From Anthopleura xanthogrammica (Eukaryota; Cnidaria; Anthozoa; Actiniaria; Actiniidae), in NCBI GenBank assembly GCA_964019055.1, contig OZ025218.1:947691-1011690 (forward strand): DNA of 64,000 bases. The letters run 5' to 3'. Of the stretch, positions 40,772 to 52,246 are shown in pieces (positions within the stretch are counted from its first letter, which is position 1; each line of letters begins with the position of its first letter). Both the position numbers and the translations under genes were made by a program. Below the pieces are notes generated by a model. The model did not search any database, was not told the origin of the DNA, and worked only from the letters and a program-made list of their open reading frames with translations.

Positions 40772-41218
40772 TAATAACATCCCAATCATGGAATATTAAA
40801 CTACTATGACTGCTTCGTTTACAGAGAATGGGCTGCAAGTAAACGATCCTCCGATCAATGATTACAGTGGCCTTCAGTCACGGACGGGGTTGACTGAGCT
40901 GACCAATCACAGCGCTTTTACTTCGGCCTGGCATAGAGATATAAATTTTGATTTGGCAAAATAAGATGAAAATTAAAATCAAATTTTCTCATCAAACTTT
41001 GACTCTCAATCAGAGCGCAAAGATTTTTTTTTTTTTTTTTTTTTTTTTACATTTAAAATGCTTTTTTGCTTTTTCAACTTTTGCCAAAATTCCTGCAGGT
41101 TTACAATAACTGGAAAGCTTTACGTTTAAGCAATTCAAGGATTTCGCGCGTGATGTTAATGATATATGTACAATAGTACTAGTCGCCGATTGTTGTTGTT
41201 GTTGTTGTTGTTGTTTTA
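36491..41218. other. Intergenic between receptor paralogs, right part
   Basis: A decayed MITE copy at about 37024-37185 (GTGTCATTAATTTT...GAGAAGACACATAAATATG), an AAT microsatellite at 40598-40770, a poly-T at 41027-41048, and a repeat CACTGTTCCCTGCGCCATCT at about 40476-40575 that recurs at about 42803-42900. No gene recognised. Confidence 0.4.
40598..40770. repeat. (AAT)n/(GAT)n microsatellite
   Basis: Imperfect AAT and GAT triplets; homopolymeric translations are artefacts. Confidence 0.95.
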
Positions 41219-44200
41219 TCAGCACGTTGTTAAACGTTTTTGATGGTCATTCTCAGCTCGATGATATCTTCCTCTTTCCTGTAATGAATCCCTGGATGAA
41301 TTACCTGACAAAAATAAGAAAATATTCGACTTTAGTTCAAACGACACTAACATACTTCGGCTCATTTGTACACCACACTCTGGTCTGTTTTCTCGGATTC
41401 CTACGCATGCTCAGTTGCAACCCACGCCATGATAATTGCCTGGAATTCGTGACTGCACCAGCATGGCCGCCATGTTTTGTCTCTCTGCTCTCTCGTGAAT
41501 GGTTGAAATCCATCAATTCGTGAATCTTCTTACCAGTTAGTTGATAGTTTCTTGAGTAGCAGAATTGGTGTACGATGCCGACCGTAATCATGAGGGCCAG
41601 CAGTGCTCCTGAAGCAACTATACAAATCATCCATCCCGACCACTGATGTTCAAAAGAAGATGATGACGACGATGCTGATGTTAATGAGTCTTTCTGCTGT
41701 TCATATAATCTTTGTAAGGTTATATAGGTTTTGTGCTGAAGAAGAAAAGCTTTTATCATAATTATGTTGAGCACGTGGAATGCAGCTTGATTTGGATGGC
41801 AAATGAATAGGTTGCAATTCTCAGGCGATTGAAATTCTTTCGTTTTGTTGTCCAAATTGAGCTGCATTCCGACGTGCTGCAAGGGGTCTTTTGACGCGAG
41901 TAGAGATTAATGGGTCTCTCACTTAATTTGTAGGGATTTTTTTTAGGTTCTCAGGTTTTTCTACCTCCGCAAAAACCTAACATGTTAATTTTCAATTCGA
42001 TCTGAGAGTTAGCTGTGCCCTGACTTTGATCAGCCCATCAAACAAACAAACAAACAAACAAACAAACAAACAAACAAACAAACAAACAAACAAACAAACA
42101 AACAAACAAATAATAACTCGTTCTTCCGCTTCGCGTACCCACGAGTTAAAAACAGTCAATAACAAATAAACAGACAAACAAACAAAAGCGAAACAAAAAC
42201 AAACAAATCAAGAGCCGAAAAAATACAAATACAATACCAGAAACGGTTCAAAACGATGCGAAACGAAGCAAATTAGAACGAAACAACGCGAAAGGACTAA
42301 AACTTGACTCATTCAAAAAAAAAATTAAAACAATTACGAGTGCACAATATACTTACTAACCTTATCTAGGATGACTTTATCCCTTAGCGTTTTACGCAAG
42401 CATGATATGAAGTGATCATCAGTGTCGGTTATATTCCCCGATAAGCTGATCCCAATAGAGAATCGATGGTTGATATTCTTCAATACCTTGATTGTATCTT
42501 TTCTATTGACAGTTTTCCCGTATTCTAAAGCAAGTTTTATTTCTCCATAGTTGTAAGATAGAAACATAGCTTCACTCTTTTGAGCAAAAATGCGGTGTAG
42601 ACTCATATCTTTGAACTCTACCTCTAAAAAAAATTCATACGAGTTGTGTATTAATTATCAATAGATTATAATATTTATTTGGAGTATAACGATTGCATTG
42701 ATTCCCAAAGTAGCTCAATTTGGAGGACAGAACAATACGATTTCACATGTCAGAATTATATTGTTTTGCCCTCCAAACTGAGCTGCTTTAAGAATATTCC
42801 CCTTCACAGTTCCCTGCGCCATCTTGAAAGGTAGCCAGGCTTTTGCATCGAAGCGAGACGAACGTTTAGCGGCTTGCAATGATAGAGACATGTGAATAAT
42901 TGTCCCGCAAGGTGTTAAATAAAAAAAGTCTCTATCATTGCAAGCTCACTGAGTCTTCGTATGTTGCTTAAGTTTACGATGCTAGTGTGAACAGAGCTTT
43001 AGTCATTTCAATATTTCGTTTCCATGAAAACACGTTTGTTCTAGTCCCCAGAACGGCTTAATTTAGTAGAAATATACTTTAATTTACCTTCATAATCAGC
43101 TAGCAGGTTCAACTCTTCCTCTAAGAAAGCTTTTCCGCCGCGAGGTATGTAAATCTGAAATGAAACCAGCCAAAAATAACGCATGCAATAGTTTATTCTC
43201 ATATAGAGGCACCATCTCCCATTCCAACTGATAGGCCCTCTTGCACTAATACTCCCGTTTCGGGTTCTCTTTTACGCTGTGTTAGCCTCAAAACCGTGTA
43301 ATATATTCTTTTATTCAGTAACAGCCCGTGGAAATTCAAGAGATCTGCGTGTAAAGAAGACAATAAAAATACTTTGAAATTTCACGAGTTTTATCTAAAT
43401 TTCTGCATAATTTACGCACAATTGAGGCTAACACAGCGTAAAAGAGAACTCGAAACTGGAGTATTCCCAACCTGGGGGTCAAAAATAAAAAAAATCCGTT
43501 CTCTTGAGAATTTGAATTTTTTAACATGTTAATTTTCTTAATTGTTTTGCTCCCCCTCCCCTTTCCCTCCCCTCAGGTACATGAACTTTACCTTTTTCCC
43601 CACGATACTAATTTCTACTGGGATTTCTTTGCTTGTAATGAGTGCTGTGAGGTTAGCATGGAACATAGCTAGGGTCAAGTATCCTACAATCATCCACAGA
43701 ACTGACACGATTCGGCTTAAAAATGTTCTTGGTACCAAGTCTCCATACCTGCAAGGAAAAATACAACTAATAAGCCTATTCACAGTTTAAGAATCGTTAT
43801 CAGTGCGCATGCGATTTTATCCCGAATTTCTCACCTTCTTTTGTTTAAACCTTCTTTTGTTTTTAATTAAACAAAAGAAGGTGAGAAATTCGGGATAAAA
43901 TCGCATGCGCACTGATAACGATTCTTAAACTGTGAATAGGCTTATTATAAACCCCAATAGTCCAGCAATATTGCGCTCGAATTGTGCATTTTTGGTTAAA
44001 AACAGCGGCCAAATTTGGCACGATATGATAGCATAAGACAAGCTGATTGATTTCAGCTATGGGCCCACCTCGATTTCATTCAGGGGGAGGCAAATTTGAT
44101 ACTCAGGGGGAGGGAGAGGGCAACCATTTATTATATCTTGTCAAATTATCAAATTACATTCTTTTTTTCAAAAGTTCATATGCTTTCAGCTCTGAATATC

Positions 44201-47200
44201 TGGTAAGTTTAGTGCTGATTTGATAAGATATAATAAAATTATACGATATCAAAATCGAAATAAGAAGTGAATCGTGAACAAAAATTAGGCTACAGATGGT
44301 GGTAATAAACTAGGTATAAAGAAGACTTCTCAAAGGCTATTTTCTTGAGTATTCTAGAACTTTTCTATTTTTCAAAGGCTTTTCAAGTGCACTTAAAAAT
44401 GGGTTTTGAATTCCAGGGCTTTTCAAGGATTTCAAGGAGTATATAGCACGATGTGTTCTTTTAGTAAAGTATTTACACATGAAAGAACCAACTCTCAAGA
44501 GTGGTATCATATGGTCAACAAACAACGAAGCCAAAGATGTCTATTGAAAGATATGATCACAAGTGGATTAGTAAATGTGAAGCCGGAGTCTTACTGAATA
44601 AGTTACAAGCAATTAAAATCAGAGTGTGCCAAAAATATGAAATGAGCTTTTTAGGTATTTGTCTTAGATCTAGCAGTGAATTTTTTCCCCCCTTAGAGTG
44701 CAATTTGGGCTGAAATCGCAAGAGTGATTACAAAATTGCACGTCCGCGTAGTGGGAATGCAATTTGTTATTCACGAGTATGATTTCAGTCCCAAATTGCA
44801 TGATCCGAAGTTCTATTACCTATTAATCATATCCATTTTGAAAGCTCAATAAATTCAAATACTCAACAGTTATATGTAGCTTCAAAAGTGATTGGTTGAC
44901 AAAATGATGCAATTAATGCTTAAATCGCACACTTTTTAGCCAATCAGATTGCAGGATTTGCTAATGATTTCAAAATGGATATGATTAATCTTAGCTAAAT
45001 CATGCTTTTCAAATGCTCAGTGGCTATCATAGACCGAAGGCCAATATTGCCGCCATTGACTTTCAGAAATAAAAACCTAATCTTAAAAAATAAGCAACAC
45101 CATCAGAAAGAGCAAGCAGAAATATGAATTTTTGGAAAGTTTTATTGCTATAAACAGAATTCAAGTGAAGCTATTTCGAATCAAAATTACAGAGATTCGT
45201 ATTCAGTGATTTGTTTCCTTGCTAGCCTCGTTGTGGTGTTTTTCACATTTTTAAAATTCTCATAACTTCTCAAGAATTTAAAATTTTTGTCTCAAATTAA
45301 ACTTTCTAACTTTTTTGATGTCATTCTAATCAATAATTTTAATTTAGTGGTCAACTAAAATATGAATTTTAAAAATTATGATAATGAAGTGGCGGCCATA
45401 TTGTTATTCGGTCAAGAGGTGCCTATTTTCAAAAGTTGCCGTAATACGAAAAGTGGCGGTCACATTTCAGCCTGGTTCACACTAACGACGCAAGCATAAG
45501 CATAACGTCATACGCAAGCGCAGATAGTCTTTCATGGTTGATTAACCACTTTATATTTGGACAGAACAAAACATTCAGTAATCTATGCGTTTACTCGGGC
45601 TGCCTGAGAAATTTCTAAAACCCAGGTGTTTAGATGAGCTTGTTGTGAGATTCATATGACGAAGTTACCTTAGGGTTACCTGTGGTTAACACAAGACAAC
45701 GTGTTCCTTACCCAACGGTTGACATGGTAACGAACGCCCACCAAAGTCCCGCGCAGGATCCGTGATGAAAATCTTTTGGAAAATCTCCATTATTTGCTTT
45801 GCGGTCCTTGAAAAAAAAAAAAAATTATGCAAGACGGTAAAATATTTGATGATCGAACCTTTGATTACTTACACATTATACTTGTTCTAAATATAAGCGC
45901 ATTATCAATATCATGATTTGCCTGTCTGTCGTCTCGGAATGATTTCGCCGCCTTACCGATGCCGAAAGCAAAATATTTCGATTCCCTCCTCCAAAAAGAC
46001 TCCAGCCGTCATGTTGATAGAAAACATGCCAAAGATTCCTAATCAACATGCTCAGCCGTTTTGTCGGCAAACACGATTTGTTCTGCACTGCGCATGCTCC
46101 AAACGCTATTTTCTCGCAGATATTTGCCAAATACAGTTTGGTCATGATGACCAACCAATATGTAATATAATATATAGGAGATAAACTTTGGCGCCAGTAA
46201 AAAGCATTTCTCCTTAAATTACACTTTTTTGTTGTCTAGCGGTAAAATAAAACTCATTCATCTATGTGTCAATTTTATTAGAATTGAGTTTTTAATTTCC
46301 TGTTGACTTTTATTTAATCCAATCTGCAAAATTGAAGTTTTATTTATTTATTTTCTTATGTATATTGTATTGCTTATCAAAGAAAGAGTTATCACAAGAT
46401 TTACTTTTAGAAATTCTAATATTAAGAAGCCAATGCAAAGGTAACTGGATGTCATAATTGTCGGACAATATCATAAAGATATTTTTTAGCCTAATATTGT
46501 TCAAAAATCAATCCATGTCTACCCAAGTTCGACAGAGAAAAAAAACATTGTCGGGCGTGAATTGAATCCAGAAAAATTGAATCCTTCTCCGAGCATCGAA
46601 GAATAGAAGGCTTAGCTTTGGGGACGGAAAAATTGAAAGTGATATTTTGAAAGACCATCAAAAGGTCTACGAAAAGTAAACCACGAAATTAAAGATTAAA
46701 CCACGAAAATCTGACCGTAAAAAGCCGGAAACCATACGTCAGTTGATAAAGAAGTACGTGATTTATAGAATGGTTTAGGATGTTCAACAGAATAGTAATA
46801 TGAAAATAACAGGATGTACAGTGAATTGGGAATTTGCAATTATTCCCATGACAAGAGATGTTGGTTGATAAGAAGACAGAAGGCTTGAGAAACAGCTTGT
46901 GATAATTTCAACCAAGATGGCGGAAAGCCCTATTGAAATATACCTTAGCCTATGAAAATGTTGAATTGTTGGAACTGCCGGAATTGGAAGAGTAATAGTA
47001 GCAATGATATTAATGAATAGGATTCATTATTTTCTTTGTCAGCTTTAATATGGATGAAGAAATTCAGTGTGAATACCGATTTTCAATTTCGTCGACTTTA
47101 AGCCACGCCGCGCCGTGATGTTTAATCCTCGTGGCAAGGGAGAGAACAACACATCAAACAAACTCAACTCACATGTCGATTTTTATGGAGGGAGGAAAAC

Positions 47201-49540
47201 CAGAGAACCTGGAGAAAAACCCTCGTGGCAAGAGAGAGGATAACACATCAAACAAACTCAACTCACATGTCGATTTTTATGGAGGGAGGAAAACCAGAGA
47301 ACCTGGAGAAAAACCCTCGTGGCAAGGGAGAGAACAACACATCAAACAAACTCAACTCACATGTCGATTTTTATGGAGGGAGGAAAACCAGAGAACCTGG
47401 AGAAAAACCCTCGTGGCAAGAGAGAGGATAACACATCAAACAAACTCGACTCACATGTTGATTTTTATGAAGAAATAATTAAGAAAACCAGAGAACCTGG
47501 AGAAAAACCCTCGTAGCAAGGGCCGGGAGAGAACAACACATCAAGCAAACTCATCTCACATGTTGATTTTTATAGAGGGAGGAAAACCAGAGAACCTGGA
47601 GAAAAACCCTCGTGGCAAGGGAGAGAACAACACATCAAACAAACTCAACTCACATGTTGATTTTTATGGAGGGAGGAAAACCAGAGAACCTGGAGAAAAA
47701 CCCTCGTGGCAAGGGAGAGAACAACACATCAAACAAACTCAACTCACATGTCGATTTTTATGGAGGGAGGAAAACCAGAGAACCTGGAGAAAAACCCTCG
47801 TGGCAAGAGAGAGGATAACACATCAAACAAACTCAACTCACATGTCGATTTTTATGGAGGGAGGAAAACCAGAGAACCTGGAGAAAAACCCTCGTGGCAA
47901 GGGAGAGAACAACACATCAAACAAACTCAACTCACATGTCGATTTTTATGGAGGGAGGAAAACCAGAGAACCTGGAGAAAAACCCTCGTGGCAAGGGAGA
48001 GAACAAAACATCAAACAAACTCAACTCACATGTTGATTTTTATGGAGGGAGGAAAACCAGAGAACCTGGAAAAAACCCTCGTGACAAGGGAGAGAACAAG
48101 CCATCAAACAAACTCAACTCACATGTTGATTTTTATGGAGGGAGGAAAACCAGAGAACCTGGAGAAAAACCCTCGTGGCAAGGGAGAGAACAAAACATCA
48201 AACAAACTCAACTCACATGTTGATTTTTATGGAGGGAGGAAAACCAGAGAACCTGGAAAAAACCCTCGTGACAAGGGAGAGAACAAGCCATCAAACAAAC
48301 TCAACTCACATGTTGATTTTTATGGAGGGAGGAAAACCAGAGAACCTGGAGAAAAACCCTCGTGGCAAGGGAGAGAACAAAACATCAAACAAACTCAACT
48401 CACATGTTGATTTTTATGGAGGGAGGAAAACCAGAGAACCTGGAGAAAAACCCTCGTGGCAAGGGAGAGAACAAAACATCAAACAAACTCAACTCACATG
48501 TTGATTTTTATGGAGGGAGGAAAACCAGAGAACCTGGAAAAAACCCTCGTGACAAGGGAGAGAACAAGCCATCAAACAAACTCAACTCACATGTTGATTT
48601 TTATGGAGGGAGGAAAACCAGAGAACCTGGAGAAAAACAAGTCATGACAAGGGAGAGAACAAGCTCTACTCCAATGTGGCATAAATTTATATCCCGTTTT
48701 ATCTGATAGAGATTTTTTTTCCTGAATTTTTTTCTGAAAAACATCTGCAGGTCTAAATTTTTTACTGAGTCCATGAGTTCCTGAAAGACTACGAATTATC
48801 AGCACATATCATCATTCTAGTACTTCATTAGTCTTATTGCTATTGCTATCATTGTTCTTATTATTAGTTACCTTCTCAGAAAACAGGTAATTCTCTTCCC
48901 TTTATTTTGATCAATTTTTGACGGATTTTATCTTTGACAGATGTGAATCCAATAAATCAAACTTTTTGATGCCAAAAAAGGCGAAGGAGTTCCCCGACAG
49001 TTTTGATAATTACCGATTTTCTTGAGTGTGTTGACTTTGAGACAGTTTGGCACTCGACTGAAATACGGCAGAACATTTCTTTAATGACTCGGCAAAGCAG
49101 ACGTTCGAGCTGAGCCACACAGTATGACATTTTACAAATAGAAATTTTGCATTTTATTCTATTGGTTTTCGACGCGTCTTCTAAATCAAATTTTAGTGAA
49201 GTGCTATTGAATTTATTTTTGCTTTTGATAAAAGATGGCGGAACGGAAATAAATTTCGGCAACTTTTGAGAGCGTGGGAGGGAAAATGATGGATTTGCCT
49301 ACAACAAGAAAACATCTAAAAAAAACACAACAAATTAACGATATTATGAATAAAGATGTAAATTAAATTGATAAAATAAAGCATTTTTATCTCGCTATGA
49401 ATCTATAGCTATACTTCATTAAGGTGGGATTCTACAGTTTCTGAGCTGATTGGTAATATGTATTATATTATGTAATGTATTATTGTTTCCATTTTGAATT
49501 TGTAATTTTAATTTTTTAAATCAACACTTGTTAGTTTTTA

Positions 49541-49630
<90 letters not shown>

Positions 49631-50334
49631 GAGAGAGTTGCTTTAAAAACTTCATTCTAGTCATTTCTAAATATTATCTAAAAACACGTTCGCGTGGTTT
49701 CTTACTTCCGGTCAAAATTATAACTTCGAACTTCATAGAAACTTATACATAAACACTGGCATTCATTTAAAAATTTATACTCGATCTTTAATTAAGCAAA
49801 ATAAACAGTTATTCTTACCAGAAACCATACGAGAATTCCAGATATGCCCGCGAGTAAAAATGCCAGTGTAATAACTTGCCAAAGTTGTGTTCCAACGGCG
49901 AGGAATCCATTCCACATTTTTTCGTTTTTGGCGGGAACGAAAACTACAATTCCAGGCGAGTCGTACAACCCGATAAAAGGCCTTTCATAGCGAACTTCAC
50001 TATTTCTATCCCCGAACACTGGAAAATACATTTTCAATTCCTTACTGCCTTGATCTTTTCTTATAAGATTTTCCATATTTTTGGCGTCTTTTTTCAGAAT
50101 TTCGGTGTACTTTGGGAGCGCCATTTTTGAGCAACAAGATTGCATGGAACTTTCCAGAAAACCTCTGAGCTTTCCAGTCATAGTTCCATTTCTGTCGCTC
50201 TCCATGTCTTCGTAGGGGTGCCAAAAAAACGTAGATGTAAGGCTTTTAGGGCACAATGTCTCAGACAACTCAGCGACTGCAATATAACTGAGAACAAAGC
50301 TACAAGTCAAGAGCAACGCGAGTCTTGACACCAT
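41219..50334 (-). CDS. GluR0-like receptor with potassium-channel pore, paralog B
   Basis: Seven exons: 50334-49819, 45806-45712, 43748-43592, 43154-43088, 42623-42361, 41735-41534, 41304-41219 (phases 0,2,0,1,0,1), giving 461 residues. Exons 2, 3, 4 and 7 are 95, 157, 67 and 86 bases, identical in length to those of paralog A. Order: signal peptide; S1 ([22 protein letters not shown]); TM1 ending SGILVWFL; pore loop [16 protein letters not shown] (filter 202-207); TM2 ending FHANLTALITS; S2 beginning IYIPRGGKAFLEEEL; TM3 (about 402-422) after a serine-rich linker; basic cytosolic tail. Unlike A, it keeps an Arg at the S1 position where glutamate receptors hold the ligand carboxylate. S2 of both ends in a NHRFSIGISLSGNIT / [15 protein letters not shown] block. 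Ligand unknown. Confidence 0.85.
41888..42112 (+). mobile_element. SINE copy with (CAAA)n tail
   Basis: GTAGGGATTTTTTTTAGGTTC core and CAATTCGATCTGAGAGTTAG 3' part run straight into about 19 CAAA repeats (42037-42110), which look like the SINE's tail expanded. In intron 5 of paralog B. Confidence 0.6.
42705..42790. repeat. Short foldback
   Basis: CTCAATTTGGAGGACAGAAC pairs with the complement at GTTTTGCCCTCCAAACTGAG. In intron 4 of paralog B. Confidence 0.6.
43248..43464. repeat. Foldback with 40-bp arms
   Basis: ACTCCCGTTTCGGGTTCTCT...GCTGTGTTAGCCTCAA is complementary to TTGAGGCTAACACAGC...AGAGAACTCGAAACTGGAGT. In intron 3 of paralog B. Confidence 0.75.
43771..43944. repeat. Perfect 78-bp inverted repeat with 18-bp spacer
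   Basis: Arms 43771-43848 and 43867-43944 are identical as reverse complements over all 78 bases; the outer ends are TAAGCCTATTCACAGTTTAA and its complement. Starts 23 bases upstream of the acceptor of exon 3 of paralog B. Confidence 0.9.
43945..45711. other. Intron 2 of paralog B, remainder
   Basis: AT-rich. A MITE trace near 44460-44520, several GCCGCCAT motifs (about 45050 and 45390), no gene recognised. Confidence 0.35.
47127..48663 (+). repeat. 94-bp minisatellite, about 16 copies (SINE-derived)
   Basis: Unit CCTCGTGGCAAGGGAGAGAA...CTCACATGTTGATTTTTATG...GAGAACCTGGAGAAAAA, repeated every 94 bp with few changes. One diverged unit at about 47457-47530; some units are shortened to 93 bp (CTGGAAAAAACCCTCGTGAC). 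It is the complement of the SINE middle part and of the array at 7548-7832. In intron 1 of paralog B. Open frames across it exist because the unit lacks stops in several frames. Confidence 0.92.
48664..49541. other. Intron 1 of paralog B, no gene recognised
   Basis: AT-rich; open stretches such as 49262-48957 on the minus strand show no domain or splice logic. Confidence 0.35.
49542..49638. repeat. (GA)n microsatellite
   Basis: About 90 bases of GA repeats, 180 bases downstream of exon 1 of paralog B. Confidence 0.95.
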
Positions 50335-51010
50335 TTTCTAGCCGAAATCTATTTGTAAAATGTTATTCAAAATCGCCCAAAAAGTGCATTACTTCTCCCG
50401 ACGAAAGATCTCTTCTATTTGACTTTACTTGATTGTGTTTAATTTATATATTGCCGTAGGTGAAAATAAATGTACGTTTCATATGCCAATCATGTTGAAA
50501 CACCAGGTGTTAAACTCTGCATATCAAATGTATGATATCAATACACACTTAGAAGACAACAAATATATTACAACGTCACATGACTCCGGACTGATAAACA
50601 AACAAACAGCTAGGGTCATATCTTATCTTTTCATGAAAATGTCATATATTCTCTTCTTTTCCATGCCTACAAGACTTTACGGCTTTGGGAGGCAAAGGAT
50701 AAAAAAACTAACCTTTTTTCCAATCAAATTCTCCCAACATTTGTTTTTACCTGTAAAATATTGATTATCAACAAGGGAGCATAAATAAGAGAGGAAAACT
50801 TTTTAATACCGCGAGCGCCATGAATGAACTCCAGGTTGGGCTATTTTTAACATCCGCGTACAAACAACTTTCGCCATAACCTACTCCTGTGCGTCAGGAA
50901 TTGTGTGCTTCATCCAAACCTGGAAGTAGCGAAAACATGTAAAGATTTTTTGGGAAACATAAGTTTTGCGTCTTGTTATCAGTATCTGAGTGTATATTGT
51001 TCAGAACATT
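50335..51010. other. Upstream region of paralog B
   Basis: Should hold the promoter of paralog B by position. I see no clear TATA box or known motif. The 111-codon open frame at 50429-50764 on the plus strand shows no domain. Confidence 0.35.
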
Positions 51011-51409
51011 CACTCTTAAATGAAAAACCCTTATTTTGTGAATGATGAGCTTTTTTCTAGTAGTAGCAAACTTAAAATAAGACTAAGAAGTCTTAATACT
51101 AGTTGTACAAAACTAGAATTAAGACTCCAAATTCTTTCAGCAATTCAAAAGAGCTGGAATCTTCAATTGAGAATCAATATGACCTTAATTTAAGACAGCT
51201 GGTATACAAAAGTTCTTATATATCAAGAATATTCAGTTTTTCTTTGGTCATTTTAGAACCTTGAAACAAGCCTATATTTTTCAGTTCAAGACATTGGAAT
51301 CTTATTTTAAGATGAAACTGTTACTTGATTGAAGGCACTAAAAATCTTATCTCAGGATCTCAAAACAAGTAAATATATTCTCAAAATAAGGGTTTTTCAT
51401 TTAAGAGTG
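51011..51409. mobile_element. TIR element (MITE-like), 28-bp termini, 3-bp ATT duplication
   Basis: CACTCTTAAATGAAAAACCC...TTTTG at 51011-51038 is exactly complementary to 51382-51409. ATT flanks both sides (51008-51010, 51410-51412). About 400 bp, no coding capacity. Confidence 0.75.
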
Positions 51410-51979
51410 ATTAAAAAGGTATTTAGCTAGTGTACGACAGAAAAAATATGCATGTGCACGTGCTTACATTTTACACTACACTAATTGCTCTGCCGGTTTT
51501 ATATTTAAATTTCAAAAGAGGTATTTTCAAAATCTTCTGATCAGTGTTTGACATTAGAAATGTCGTTAAAAATGTCGTAAAGCATTATGGTTATGCGAAA
51601 GAATAGAATGTTACTTTGTGGAACGGATATCAATCTTCCGCCGTTGGTATAAATGACTGTGTTCCAGTTATAATGGCCAAAGCTGTACATTATTACTTAG
51701 TAGTAACCTAATCCAATAATGTATATTCTTGGCTTGTTTCACGCTATCTTTCGTGTTGAAGGGAGGGTGACATGGTTTTTGATCAAAACTAATTATGGTG
51801 ATGAATAATATATGACTGCTTGCATGATATATAGGCCTTGTGACTTAAACGAAATACATATTACCGGGAAAGTTATTAACTTATTAACAGAACTTGTATA
51901 TGTGGAATTAAATGGAAAAAAGGAAGGAAAAAAAACCAGAAAGACTATGATCTGAAGGAAACACACAAAAAAGAAGAAA

Positions 51980-52246
<267 letters not shown>

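Noticed and set aside
47131..48706. Long overlapping frames across the 94-bp array with GEKP-like motifs resembling zinc-finger linkers
   Set aside because: The unit lacks stops in several frames and 94 is not a multiple of 3, so the reading cycles through frames. There are no Cys/His pairs, and it is a SINE-derived satellite.
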